Part shown: in pieces, positions 43,356 through 58,094 of the stretch
Position numbering within the stretch: the stretch's first letter is position 1
How the letters are laid out: every line of letters begins with the position of its first letter
NCBI RefSeq assembly: GCF_900039485.1
Contig: NZ_LN999833.1
Span: forward strand, 124,001 to 188,000
Direction of reading: 5' to 3'
DNA: 64,000 nucleotides
From: Candidatus Doolittlea endobia
GTDB taxonomy: Bacteria > Pseudomonadota > Gammaproteobacteria > Enterobacterales > Enterobacteriaceae
The notes under the pieces: generated by a model
Told to the model about the DNA's origin: nothing
Databases searched by the model: none
The model's input: only the letters and a program-made list of their open reading frames with translations
Made by a program: the position numbers and the translations under genes

Positions 43356-43591
43356 ATGTAGCGTTACTAATAGGTACATGGTAATTGAAGCGCCTTTACC
43401 AAACTTAGAACTATTAGGGAATCGAAGGGGCTCACGGGGTTAAAGACAAGGCTAGCTGATAGTAATTCTCAATACGTAACAATGCATGTTGCCACGCAAC
43501 ATTTTTAATATGAAAGTAATCCTGATCTATCCGTTTAGTATATTTAAGTAACGATGCGCGAAAGATTATTATAGCATCAAAAACGTATGTG

Positions 43592-43665
43592 TGCGTCCGA
43601 GTGGACTCGAACCACCGACCCCCACCACGTCAAGGTGGTGCTCTAACCAGCTGAGCTACGGGCGC
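43592..43665 (-). tRNA. tRNA-Val (anticodon GAC)
   Basis: The minus strand folds as a standard tRNA: acceptor GCGCCCG/CGGACGC, D-arm GCTC/GAGC, anticodon stem CCACC/GGTGG with loop TTGACGT (anticodon GAC), T-arm GGTGG with loop TTCGAGT. It is nearly identical to E. coli tRNA-Val(GAC). Acceptor position 4 is C opposite A69, a mismatch where E. coli has U-A. After the discriminator A73 the genome reads CAC, not CCA, so the 3' end must be added by Cca. Confidence 0.95.
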
Positions 43666-45189
43666 ATAAAAATTCACTCGTTGCGGGAGAAAATATTAAT
43701 AAATACCTTTATTTCCTGCAAGAAGAAAATGTGCTTTTCACCCCGATCTCGATCGCTTATCACTGACAAAGTATTTCCCTTTTAGGAATGTTATCACGAG
43801 ATGTAAAGATATCGTGACTCAAGTTGACTGATTATTTATTTTCTTGCTCTCTGTATTGCGACTCAACGAATCTTCTGTCATGTTTTTGGAGCGCAAAACA
43901 CATAGACGTTACAGAAATTATTAATATTGGGTTAACAAAGACACCTTTGCATGACTCTATTTACAAGCTTTTATTGGATTCATTATGTAGTAAACGACAT
44001 AGCGAATCAAGCGGCAGAACTTATGTGCTCACATAGGCAAAATTGAAATCGATGTACAACAATATTATTAAATGATAAAATCACTATTAGTGTGCTTTAC
44101 TTGCTGTCTAAATTTAAGTGATAAATGCATCATGCTTGATAAGAAATTTGATCCATGTACTGTGCTTGCTGAAATCTGACGTTTTTTAGTTGTTAGAGAC
44201 GACACGTCTTTCCCATTGCAGTTAGTTTGATATCAAACGATTCTATATTAAACATGCTTTAACGAAAGCACTGACTCCGCTGTGCTCAAGTATGGACCGA
44301 GTCGGTGACGCTTAACAAAACAAATAATTGGTCATAACGATACTGGCAGTTTATGCCTATCTTATCGCTCACATTAATAGCAAATGCTAACCTATATTGG
44401 TGTTTTATCTTGTCTTCTTTTTTATCCGCTTGTGACATACATCATAGTGTTGAAGTAGCCCAAGTGGACAGCCACACGGCTCGTAGTTACCTTGATGCGA
44501 CATCGACCTTGCCGAAATTCATTTGCCATGGCTGGCATTTGTGCTCATCTCCGTAGTAATAGTTTTGATGTTTCTTTACATAAAATCTACCTACACACCT
44601 ACAAGCCAAATCTTTTCAAGCGATGTCTCCAGTATTACGTTAAGGCGCTTTCCGTTACGAGTCCGATGCCTTTCACTTAGGCACAAACTTCCAGACACTT
44701 CGGCTCTTATATCACGATATTGACATCGTTGCACAGATGTTGCTCAATATTGAAACATACATTAAAGTCGCGGCACGTCACTATAGTTACAACTACTGTA
44801 CAGTTTACAGCTCAAGCTGTGATACCACCGCTTCATTCCTATGCTAGATTGATTATCTGCCGCCTAACTCAGCTTCTAGATCGTTACGTGTCCTCGAGAG
44901 AGGAGGGAGTATAATAGGAGAAACGGGCGCTATCGGGATGCCTGTTTAATCAAACAAGCATTTGCGTCCATTTCAGCAGTTCGTTTTCTACTAGTTGATA
45001 TTGTAGAGGTAAACGATAAAAAATACGTTAAGCAATCAGCCAATGTAAAGCGACGAAGTCAAGATCAATGTTATTATTCGCACGCAATTTGCGTTTGGTC
45101 ACAACGGCTCAATGTGGGAAAATAGCATCAAGCTTACGGTTTATTGTAACCAACTGGATACTGTTAGACAGGATTTGGCACGTACTACC
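43666..45189. other. Eroded region before rlmD remnant
   Basis: About 1.5 kb. A 67-codon opening at 44353-44556 begins with a hydrophobic stretch ending in a textbook lipobox (FLSACD), but the rest matches nothing I know and it has no clear ribosome site; it may be the head of a decayed lipoprotein gene. The segment 45.05-45.19 kb may hold further rlmD pieces. barA, the E. coli neighbour, is not readable. Confidence 0.4.
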
Positions 45190-45660
45190 GATACCAAGCG
45201 ATGTTTATCTCCGGACTGTTATCAGGCAAGTAAACCTAAGCGTGTCTGCCGAAGATAAGGCACTCATGTAGCCGCTGCACCGTCATTCTGAGAAAGTCTC
45301 ATTTACTGTGCAGCATGTGGCGCACAAAAGCTGCGCCAGCGTCGCAGCTTTTGTGCGCGAACATAGTTCGTCTTGCACAGATATGACGTAATCTATTCTA
45401 GTGCCTATGGTTACCGACTACGTATATCGTGGTATTTGCGCGGTGAATAGTCTTTTACTGAACAGCGGTACTGGATGTTGCGTTTTGGCCAGCGCAACTT
45501 TGTTTAGATTGATGGCGTAATCGACTGGCACATGGTGGCCAGGGCGCTAGATCTGTTTTGCGGACAGGCGCTGCTGCACATTGCTTACGTGCCTTGTAAT
45601 CTAGCGACGCTTGTGTGGATAGCAAATTGTTAATAGTAGGCTATATTCCGCCTCTATGAA
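45190..45660 (+). pseudogene. rlmD: rlmD remnant (23S rRNA m5U1939 methyltransferase)
   Basis: RlmD methylates U1939 of 23S rRNA. In order on the plus strand: LRTVIRQVNLSVSAEDKAL (E. coli MILRHTAPLSSADREKL), HRHSEK (ERFSHSEG), a 16-bp hairpin insertion, LRFGQRNFV, then VIDWHMVARALDLFCGQA. The last fuses MVARAL with DLFCG of the SAM site across a deletion. Finally HIAYVPCNLATLV aligns with RIVYVSCNPATLA, the catalytic Cys motif. Several stops. It sits directly before relA as in E. coli. Confidence 0.85.
45320..45358. repeat. Perfect 16-bp inverted repeat, 7-nt loop
   Basis: GCGCACAAAAGCTGCG (45320-45335) and CGCAGCTTTTGTGCGC (45343-45358) are exact reverse complements around CCAGCGT. The stem is GC-capped and very stable, with no T-run afterwards, inside the rlmD fossil at a point with no counterpart in RlmD. 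Origin unknown: a slipped inverted duplication, a small mobile hairpin or a structured RNA are possible. Confidence 0.9.
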
Positions 45661-45679
45661 AGATGAAGAAAGGAATGGT

Positions 45680-47505
45680 ATAATTACGGCAAGAAGTGCA
45701 CATTTAAATCCGGAAGGCGAATTTGCCATGGATAACTGGATAGCTGGCTTCGCCAATCCGCAATCAACCGAACAGCTGACCGATACTTGGAAGTGTTGCG
45801 AGCAACAGTGCAAAGACCATCCGGATGCTTCTCTACTGTTGTGGCGCGGCGTTGGAACAGTAGAAATTTTATCCATGCCTTAGCATGGATAACGATATCC
45901 TGAGTGCAGCGCAATTATTCCCGCTGGCTGATGCCAGCATGGTGAAAAACAGTGCTAAAAACGGAATCCGGCAAGGACATTGCCGAACTAGTGTATAGCG
46001 TGCGCGATATGGACGCTATCAGTCAATTAAAGGCAACCCATAACGATGCAATGCTACCTCCCGAGCAGGAGGACAACGTTCGCCGAATGCTACTAGTGAT
46101 CGTCGAAGATTTCCTTTGCGTAGTCATCAAGCTCGCTGAGCGTATCGCCCATTTTCGCGAACTGAAAAGTGCATCAGAAGATAAACGAGTTCTGGCGGCA
46201 AAAGAAAGTATCAATATCTACGCGCCTGTCGCAAATCGTTTCAGCATCAATCAGCTAAAATGGGAACTGGAAGATTTCTGTTTCCGTTATTTGCACCTCG
46301 ATGAATATAAACGTATCGCCAAGCTGCTGCATGAACGGCGCATCGATAGAGAACGGTATATTGAAGATTTTGTCGTCTTCCTACGCAAATCCATGCAACA
46401 AAAAGGTCTGAAGGCTGATATTTACGGTCGACCGAAGCACATTTACAGCATTTGGCGCAAAATGAAGAGAAAGACCTTGAAGTTCGATGAACTGTTCGAT
46501 GTGCATGGAGTACGAGTCGTAGTCGAACGTCTGAAAGATTGCTATGTCGCGCTCGCTATTGTGCATATGCACTTTCACCACTTGCCGGACGAATTTGACG
46601 ATTACGTTGCTAATCCGAAACCTAATGGCTACCAATCCATTCACACCGTGGTTCTAGGCCCACGCGGTAAAACGCTAGAAATCCAAATTCGTACGCGTCA
46701 AATGCATGAAGATGCCGAGCTGGGCGTAGCCGCGCACTGGAAGTATAAAGAGGTCAGCACTATTTTTAACGGCGATCACTCTAGCTACGAACAGCGTGTC
46801 GCCTGGCTACGCAAGCTGCTGACCTGGAAAGATGAAATAGCAGACTCCGGTGAAATATTTGATGAACTGCGCAGTCAGGTATGTAATAGTCGTGTATAAG
46901 TATTTACATAGAAAAAATGTAGCCAGCCCCATTACAGCGAAGTTGGCATCGCTGTACCGATGCTAACATCAAAAGCTGTATCGTGCCGTTTACCTGTTAG
47001 TTATGCATTGGTGATCCGATCGAAATTATTACCAAGAAACGCTTGAACCTGAGCTAAGACTGCCCGAATCCCGCATATTATGCCATACTAACCGATAACT
47101 TGTTCCAAAAGCAGGGTCTGGGAAAACATTACCGCCGGCATCAACTATTGGAAGACGAACTCTGGAGGCATCAATTCGAATATTGATTAGATAGTTGATT
47201 ATTTGTAAAGAAAGATGAATAAGTTTAGCGCTGAATGAGAAAAACAATCAGGCGCTACGCCTGATGACCCAGAAAATTTACCGGTACCGCCAACTGCGAC
47301 AATGGATAGCAACCTCAAACGTAAACAATTTGATGCATTATGTAACAACCGCAGATTTCTGCGGATATCAATAGTTATTCTGACTAACGAGCGTCTTAAC
47401 ATGTTAGAGGTAGCCAGCTGCAGTGATTATCAAAAGATGCTGAGTGTTATCGAAACTTAACCAACTGCAAACGTCATTGACACGATCTGTTTGCACGGAA
47501 ATTGG
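45680..47505 (+). pseudogene. relA: relA remnant (ppGpp synthetase I)
   Basis: RelA makes (p)ppGpp on stalled ribosomes (744 aa). Pieces in order: ARSAHLNPEGEF and HPDASLLLWRGVGTVEILS, then a one-base insertion near 45875; LSMDNDILSAAQLFPLADA, then a shift near 45950. A 315-codon frame at 45952-46899 covers about residues 95-410, including the synthetase core YGRPKHIYSIWRKM, FDELFDV, KPNGYQSIHTVV and QIRTRQMHEDAELGVAAHW. It ends at TAA replacing Tyr in RVYVFT. The TGS and ACT regions follow in fragments (IVPFT, IGDPIEIITKKR, LRISIVILTNERLNMLEVAS). The ancestral start codon is lost. Confidence 0.93.
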
Positions 47506-47512
47506 CGCGTCC

Positions 47513-47950
47513 TATCTCGCTCGCGTTTTGACCATACTTGATCTGCATGCCGCACTTTGGAGCTTTATTGTTTCGGGGTGTTTTATGTTGAACTGGCACT
47601 TGAAGCAAGGTTATTTGATTTTTCCGCACTCTGCGTATAGCGACAAATTTGAACGCTGGCATTCTCCGCGCCCGTTCGGCAAGACGTATATCGTGAATAA
47701 CGAGTAGCTGAAAGCGATGAAAAGGCAGTTCATCTTATCGCCGCTAGCTGATATTTCAGCTACGCTGCTGACGTTGATAAAATGCAAAATCCAGCACACT
47801 TCGCGTCGATAAGCTTTGACTAGTCGATGTTGCTGTCTGTATTGACGCAAGTACACGAAAAAATCGATGAAGCGATACATGAGACGAAGTAGCCGTAAAT
47901 CAATTCAGTATTGCGTCTTTTGGCTAGATACAATTCGGCTACGCCGAGGA
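47513..47950 (+). pseudogene. mazG: mazG remnant (NTP pyrophosphohydrolase)
   Basis: MazG hydrolyses NTPs and (in E. coli) lowers ppGpp. Between the relA fossil and pyrG: RVLTILDL (LLTIMQRL), ELLFRGVLC in another frame (DLLFQVVFYAQ), SDKFERWHSPRPF (SDKLERRHPHVF), then DISATLLTLIKCKIQ (DIPRSLPALMRAQKIQ) and VHEKIDEAIHETK (VYEEIDEVMYEAR). All are in ancestral order, with stops and shifts. mazE and mazF between relA and mazG are absent. Confidence 0.82.
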
Positions 47951-48070
47951 ACGAGCATCGTCATTAAAACAATTTCATAATATATTATTGACTTATGTAT
48001 GTTTAATTTTGTGATAGCACGTACGTTTTGACGGAAGGCTGACAGACGTTTGCGCTGTAAACCAAAATGA

Positions 48071-49792
<1,722 letters not shown>

Positions 49793-49849
49793 AAACACGG
49801 GAAACTAGAGCACAAGCGACGTCTGAAGCCTGTTAAAAACAGTATTTAA

Positions 49850-51190
<1,341 letters not shown>

Positions 51191-51966
51191 TGGCTAGATT
51201 TTTTCTCTATGGCTTTTCCCGAAACCGGAAAATAAGTTGTCAGAAGGTGATTGTTCTTTGAGGTAATAAGGCCGATAAGATGGATAGGACAAATCACTTG
51301 TAAGTGATGATAACCGGAAGTGAGCCTCTAGTTTGTATGAACTGTACCCTTAATTCATACGCTGGAGTAGCAAGAGTCAATAAAATTAGCTAAATCCAGG
51401 AAATACATTGCATACCATAAGTAAGAAGCTTAGCATTTAAATTATTGATAAAATTTACTTAGAACCGTACTAACATGATGAATAATGTCGTCAAAACTTT
51501 GTCTGTTTCAGACTTGTGACGATAACCTTTAACGCAAAGGCATACTTTACTGTGAAGTAGACGCTTAATGTTTTGTGTAAGCAATAAGGATAATCTTAAC
51601 TAACCTATTTTATGTTTATATTACAAAATCTGAGTTACAACCTAATATACTGTTAACCAGTGTTTGATGTCGGCGCATTAAGCGAGAGTTAATCCCGATA
51701 ATAAGATAAATTAAAATCATTAAATTAATAAAAGATTTGTGTTAGGCATGATTGCGATGCGGAAGAAGTAGATTGCCGCTATGGATACTCTGACCATTGC
51801 AGATGCAGACCACCGCTTTATGGAAAGCGGGAAATGGATACTGCTTCACAAGCCTGTGGCATCGTCTGCCTAATACGCGACACCACTGACCGAGTCTACC
51901 TAGGCAAAACGGACAAAAGCGGCAGCAGCACGACATATCGGTGGCGAAGTATTCGCAACATCTGTG
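51191..51966. other. Intergenic region after eno
   Basis: About 780 bases. Openings at 51742-51936 (minus) and 51834-52052 (plus) resemble no family I recognise. A small dyad (ATCACTTGTAAGTGAT, near 51295-51310) is visible. The stretch from 51.73 to 51.96 kb has more coding-like composition than the rest and may be an unrecognised fossil. Confidence 0.4.
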
Positions 51967-53307
51967 TTATTGACCAGCGATTTGCATTGATGACAGAAGC
52001 ACTGAACCGCATTGGATATTGCTGCGAGTCTCGGTATCGCAGCCAATGCTGACAATATTACGCCACATTTCTTTCAGGTTGCCGGAGATAGTTATCTCGC
52101 TAACTGGATATTGAATTTCGCCGTTTTCCACCCAAAAACCAGCGGCGCCGCGGGAGTAGTCGCCTGTCATGGCGTTGACGCCTTGACCCATTAGCTCCGT
52201 CACGACTAATCCGCGCCACATCTTTTGCAACAGGCCGGCGAAATCGATTGCGTGATGTGATATCCGCCAATTGTATATTCCGCCGGCGTGTCCCGTACTC
52301 TTCATGCCAAGCCTGCGCGCCGAATAACTGCCGAGCAACCAGGTATTGAGTACGCCGTCTTTCACAATGGTGCGATTACTAGTTTTTACCCCTTCACTGT
52401 CAAACGGTGACGAAGCCAAGCCTTTACGCAAATGAGGGTGCTCTTGAATAGAGAGCCAATCTGGAAAAATGGCCGTACCAAGCGAATCGAGCAGGAATGT
52501 TGACTTGCGATACACATTATTACCGCTAATAGCCTCGACGAGATGGTCAAACAATCCGATAGCAACTTCGGAAGCAAACAGCACTGGAGCCTCTATAGTC
52601 GATAGTTTACATGAATTCAGGTGCGCTAATACGCGTCGAGCGCACTCTTCGCCCACCCACTGTGGCGAACGCAAATCACTAAATGCACGGCCAAGAGTAT
52701 AGCCATAATTACACTCCATATCACCGCCGCTTTCGGCGATAACGCTACAAGAAAGAGAATACCGGCTACCGCTATAGCTTTGAAGCATGCCGTGACTATT
52801 ACCAAACACGCGAGTGCTAACATGACTATTAAATCTACCCCCTTCGGTATAAATAATGCGCTTATCGCTTTTAAGAGCCGTCTGTTCGGCCTCAGCTGCC
52901 AGGGCAATCCCGCGTTCGGCATCCAGCTCGGTGGGATAAAATAAATCCAGATCCTGCGCCTTAAACGCCAATAGCGCTTTTTCAGCTATCCCAGAAGCCG
53001 GATCGGGTGAAGTGTAACGGGCAATGTCTAGCGCAGCTGAAACAGTGTGGAAAATAGCATCCCGACTAAGATTAGTGGAAGAAGCGCTACCTTTGCGCTG
53101 CTGATAATAAACGGTAATTCCAAGAGCACCATCGCTATGGCATTCGACTTTCTCTAGTTCACCATAGCGAGTACTAATGCTAAGACCGGTTGTTTTAGTT
53201 ACTTTCACTTCCGCTTCATCTGAACCAACGCATGCTAACTTAAGAGCCTGAGCGACCACATTTTCTAAATGTATACGTTGCTGAGTAATCTGAGTGACTA
53301 AATTCAT
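51967..53307 (-). CDS. pmbA: TldE/PmbA metalloprotease-family protein
   Basis: PmbA (TldE) pairs with TldD to form a protease that trims unfolded peptides and matures microcin B17 in E. coli. The protein is 446 aa (E. coli 450). It shows [35 protein letters not shown], the [18 protein letters not shown] segment, [34 protein letters not shown] and the C-terminal [15 protein letters not shown]. TldD is not in the window. The divergent darP seen in E. coli is not readable upstream. Confidence 0.97.
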   Translation of the reverse strand: MNLVTQITQQRIHLENVVAQALKLACVGSDEAEVKVTKTTGLSISTRYGELEKVECHSDGALGITVYYQQRKGSASSTNLSRDAIFHTVSAALDIARYTSPDPASGIAEKALLAFKAQDLDLFYPTELDAERGIALAAEAEQTALKSDKRIIYTEGGRFNSHVSTRVFGNSHGMLQSYSGSRYSLSCSVIAESGGDMECNYGYTLGRAFSDLRSPQWVGEECARRVLAHLNSCKLSTIEAPVLFASEVAIGLFDHLVEAISGNNVYRKSTFLLDSLGTAIFPDWLSIQEHPHLRKGLASSPFDSEGVKTSNRTIVKDGVLNTWLLGSYSARRLGMKSTGHAGGIYNWRISHHAIDFAGLLQKMWRGLVVTELMGQGVNAMTGDYSRGAAGFWVENGEIQYPVSEITISGNLKEMWRNIVSIGCDTETRSNIQCGSVLLSSMQIAGQ

Positions 53308-54329
53308 AATTTTGCTATTTCATAAAGCGTTATTCGCTAGAGAAGATTTCGCCGAAAGCCCGGCAAAGTTAAATTATGTAATCAAGTAATCTGATACCGC
53401 TTACATAATGCTTTCAGTCTAACACTCCGTAACGCATTTGCTGTACGCACGAAAAAAGAACAGAAATACAGAGATTACCATCAAGCATTCTGAATATACA
53501 GATTAAGCTTGCGCTTTCCGTACATCTTTCACGTTTCGCACGGTATTTTAGACGCTAGTCATACCCATTATGGTAAAAGAAAAATGAAACGATGTCGAAG
53601 AGGATAACAAACAGCGTATTGGATTTTAAAAAACTTTTCTAAAATGCGATTCACATCAAAGTCAAACTTTTTCACTGCTGTTAACTCCTTTACTATATTA
53701 CACTCCAATCTCTAGTACTACCCTGTTAAGGGATCGGGTTATCTGCTAAACGATTCCTGCGTTCGTTGCGTATGTCTGTTTGTAAATCGTTGTAGTCAGT
53801 GCGATAAATCTAATCTTCCTAGTGCACTATGGCAGATGCTTTACAAAAGTGTTATATATTGATACTGAAAACAGCAGCATGGTAATGCTGGATCCATACA
53901 GTAAGCATCTCGGCCTCTCAAGATAAGGTTGCCAGTCCGCTAAACCTTACGAAGGTATTCGAACAATGAACCACTAAAGCGGAAATTGGCTTTTAGAGGC
54001 CGTTGCAGGCAAGGTTTTAACTTAAACCAACATCGGCGATTGTGCTGCATTGTTTTCCGTTGATCAAGGTGATCGATTCTAGAACTTATGGGGCACTTTG
54101 ACAAACTATAACAGCTGGCCAGTTACTACTGGAGTTGTTATTTGAACAAGAATAAGTATGTCAAATCTGACGCTGTCGTTGGCCAAAAGAGCCGTCTGAT
54201 CTGGAGCAAGAACCGAGGCTAACTGGTGCGCCTAATTTGCATGCAGTGACTTATACTTATTAATAGTTAGTACGCGATGGATAGATATGCTGATGAAAGG
54301 TTATAAGCATGTATAATCGATTATATACT
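53308..54329. other. Eroded region between pmbA and galP
   Basis: About 1 kb. Expected relics would be darP (beside pmbA) or metK (beside galP), but I cannot read either convincingly. No open frame of interest. The last 80 bases hold the galP control region. Confidence 0.45.
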
Positions 54330-54370
54330 TGTGATAAAATTCACACTTTGTCAGTGTAAATTTACATAAT
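54330..54370 (+). promoter_or_regulatory. CRP-type site and -10 box for galP
   Basis: TGTGA-TAAAAT-TCACA (54330-54345) is a perfect CRP half-site palindrome with the right 6-base spacer. CATAAT at 54365-54370 can serve as a -10 box, placing the CRP centre about 40 bases before the start point, a class II activation geometry. galP is CRP-activated in E. coli. GGAGG at 54400-54404 precedes the ATG. Confidence 0.7.
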
Positions 54371-54408
54371 ATTCATAATTATTAATTTACGTAGTACACG
54401 GAGGCATT

Positions 54409-55806
54409 ATGAGTACTGCCACACGTCAACCCGGTAGGTCACATGCTCGTTTGACTTTTTTTGTTTGTTTTATGGCCGCGTTGGCTGGCCTATTATTTGG
54501 ATTGGATATTGGCGTTATTGCCGGCGCATTACCTTTTTTATCTTCGGATTTGCAAAGCGATAATCGCCAACAAGAATGGATAGTCAGCTCTATGATGTTT
54601 GGCGCCGCAGTGGGCGCAGTCGCCGCAGGCTGGATGTCAGCTAAGCGGGGGAGGAAATTCAGCTTACTTATTAGTAGCGTTTTATTTATTATCGGCTCGT
54701 TATGGTCAGCGTTATCCCCCAATGTGGAATCCATTATCATCGCACGTATTTTATTGGGTCTAGCAGTCGGGATTGCCTCTTACACTGCGCCGCTTTATTT
54801 ATCGGAAATTGCATCGGAAAGCATCCGCGGCTCGATGATTTCTATGTATCAGTTAATGATCACTATTGGAATTTTAGCGGCTTATTTGTCTGATACCGCT
54901 TTCAGCTATAGCGGATCTTGGCGATGGATGCTAGGAGTCATTACTATCCCAGCAGTGCTGATGTTTATCGGTGTCCTGTTTTTGCCGGGAAGTCCACGCT
55001 GGCTTGCGGCACGAGGACGTTACCATGAAGCACAGAAAGTACTGAATATGTTGCGAAGCTCCAGCGAGCAAGTACGTAAGGAGCTTGATGAAATCCACGA
55101 AAGTTTGAAAATTAAACAAAGTGGTTGGGCATTATTTAAAAATAACCCTAATTTCCGCCGCGCGGTATTCCTCGGCGTTTTATTACAGGTGATGCAGCAA
55201 TTTACTGGTATAAATGTAATTATGTATTATGCGCCAAAAATTTTTGGTATTGCTGGCTTTGCCAGTACCACCAACCAGATGTGGGGAACGGTGATTGTCG
55301 GATTGGTCAACGTACTTGCGACGTTTATAGCTATCGGGTTGGTAGATCGCTGGGGCCGAAAACCGACGCTGAAGCTCGGTTTTCTTGTAATGGCGCTCGG
55401 TATGGGCGTGTTAGGTACACTTCTCCATCTAGGCGTCGACACCGACTTTCGAAAATATTTTTCGATTGTCATGTTAATGTTATTTATCGTTGGTTTTGCC
55501 ATGAGCGCCGGCCCGCTGATTTGGGTATTGTGTTCCGAAATACAGCCACTGAAAGGACGCGATTTTGGTATAACCGTTTCTACCGCTACTAATTGGATTG
55601 CTAATATGATAGTCGGTGCTACTTTTTTGACCATGTTAGAAACACTAGGCAATGCCAGCACTTTCTGGATCTATGGCGCATTGAATGTTCTGTTCATCGT
55701 ATTGACTATTATGCTGATTCCAGAAACCAAAAACGTTTCTCTTGAACATATTGAACGTAACCTGATGACAGGCAAACTGCTACGCGAAATCGGCGCGCGG
55801 GACTAA
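54409..55806 (+). CDS. galP: Galactose/glucose:H+ symporter
   Basis: GalP imports galactose or glucose with protons. The protein is 465 aa (E. coli 464) with twelve predicted membrane helices. Sugar-porter signatures: [26 protein letters not shown], the loop [23 protein letters not shown] (family PxSPRW), [30 protein letters not shown] and [12 protein letters not shown]. It is the only substrate importer in the window and a likely entry point for carbon feeding eno. The control region is recognisable. Confidence 0.97.
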   Translation: MSTATRQPGRSHARLTFFVCFMAALAGLLFGLDIGVIAGALPFLSSDLQSDNRQQEWIVSSMMFGAAVGAVAAGWMSAKRGRKFSLLISSVLFIIGSLWSALSPNVESIIIARILLGLAVGIASYTAPLYLSEIASESIRGSMISMYQLMITIGILAAYLSDTAFSYSGSWRWMLGVITIPAVLMFIGVLFLPGSPRWLAARGRYHEAQKVLNMLRSSSEQVRKELDEIHESLKIKQSGWALFKNNPNFRRAVFLGVLLQVMQQFTGINVIMYYAPKIFGIAGFASTTNQMWGTVIVGLVNVLATFIAIGLVDRWGRKPTLKLGFLVMALGMGVLGTLLHLGVDTDFRKYFSIVMLMLFIVGFAMSAGPLIWVLCSEIQPLKGRDFGITVSTATNWIANMIVGATFLTMLETLGNASTFWIYGALNVLFIVLTIMLIPETKNVSLEHIERNLMTGKLLREIGARD

Positions 55807-55824
55807 GCTTTACGTCTATTGAAA

Positions 55825-55856
55825 AAACGCCGCTAATCGGCTGAATAGCGGCGTTT
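55825..55856. terminator. Terminator hairpin after galP
   Basis: AAACGCCGCTA (55825-55835) and TAGCGGCGTTT (55846-55856) are perfect reverse complements with a 10-base loop, just after the galP stop. An A-run precedes and only TTT closes it, so it may work better on the opposite strand. Confidence 0.6.
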
Positions 55857-56099
55857 CAGATATGAAGTTACCATGCGGTCTTAAAGACAAGACTTGGTTA
55901 TTCTTTTATCTGATTCAATTATTTATTAACCTGTGACGATATTCTCTATAAGAGCCAGCTATACCTAAGCACAATGCTTGTTGTTATTTCTCACTTCTCG
56001 ATAAGAACACTAACGCATCATGACTTACCAATGTGCTCGAGAAATGGTGCAAGGGATTGTCTGGTCTTTAATCGCTAGTCTACATTTAGACGCTCTTAA
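55857..56099. other. Intergenic region, nothing recognised
   Basis: Non-coding sequence after the galP terminator; no fragment could be named. The queA relic follows. Confidence 0.4.
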
Positions 56100-56370
56100 C
56101 AACATTATCCGATAAACTCGAAGTGTCGCGGGGAGACAACTGATACGGTACTGGCTACAAAACGTACATAAACTAGGTTGTGGTTGTTAACAAGACCCCT
56201 TCATTCGCTTTACACATATTTTTTATTTACTCTGGCTATTAGCGTTTTGTAGTGGATGAGCTAATAACTAATTTCATCTTACTGAGTTCGCTATAATCAT
56301 CGGAATCAAGTAACACTGGTCTAGCTTTTCAGCTATGAAGGCGATATTTATAACCCGACAGCCTACAGCA
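56100..56370 (+). pseudogene. queA: queA remnant (epoxyqueuosine synthesis)
   Basis: QueA transfers the ribosyl part of SAM to preQ1-tRNA to give epoxyqueuosine. Directly upstream of tgt, its E. coli place, the plus strand reads HIFFIYSGY (E. coli QIFIYPGFQY), a stop, RFVVDELITNFILLSSL (KVVDALVTNFHLPESTL), and further on FSYEGDIYNPTA (FFSYGDAMFITYNPQA). These are the ordered C-terminal motifs of QueA with frameshifts and a deletion between. The N-terminal 250 codons are unreadable. Confidence 0.85.
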
Positions 56371-56532
56371 GCCGCGGAGCGAGTAGGAAAGTTATTACCC
56401 GTCCGGCCTTAAAATAATCTTTATTTGATCTTCATCTGGCGATGATCCAAGAAGGGGAATGCATTTATTAACAACACCATTGTTAAATATAATACGCGAA
56501 CTAACTTATATAGCGGCTTAAGAAGTTGTTAA

Positions 56533-57711
<1,179 letters not shown>

Positions 57712-57736
57712 GTTATATAATCACAAGGAAATTTAA

Positions 57737-58069
57737 ATGAATTTTTTCGTTTCTGAGGCCATTGCATCTGCTGATACGTCGTCCCAATCTAGTCCTTACT
57801 CTCTAATGGTGATGATAGTTCTCTTCGGTCTAATTTTTTATTTTATGATCCTACGCCCGCAGCAAAAACGCGCTAAAGTGCATAAAAAACTGATGAGTTC
57901 CATTTCTAAAGGAGATGAAGTCTTGACGACCGGCGGACTAGTGGGTCGCGTAGTGAAAATCACGGATAGCGGTTATATTGCCATCGCACTCAACGACGTC
58001 TACGAAGTAGTCATCAAGCGTGATTTTGTGACTGCTATTTTACCGAAAGGTACAATAAAAGCATTGTGA
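57737..58069 (+). CDS. yajC: Sec translocon accessory protein YajC
   Basis: YajC is a small inner-membrane protein that associates with SecDF-YajC. The protein is 110 aa (E. coli 110): short periplasmic N-terminus, one membrane helix (LMVMIVLFGLIFYFMILRPQ), then a basic cytoplasmic domain (RPQQKRAKVHKKLMSSISKG, DEVLTTGGLVGRVVKI). AAGGAAATTTAA precedes the ATG. Same strand and close spacing with tgt and secD, ancestral operon. Confidence 0.96.
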   Translation: MNFFVSEAIASADTSSQSSPYSLMVMIVLFGLIFYFMILRPQQKRAKVHKKLMSSISKGDEVLTTGGLVGRVVKITDSGYIAIALNDVYEVVIKRDFVTAILPKGTIKAL

Positions 58070-58094
58070 TAGCTTTTTCTGAAGAGAACCGGCT

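Noticed and set aside
45656-45883. Possible 75-codon protein
   Set aside because: Its C-terminal part is the RelA N-terminus (HPDASLLLWRGV); the first residues are read-through from the rlmD remnant.
55227-55661. 144-codon minus-strand frame
   Set aside because: Antisense shadow of galP.
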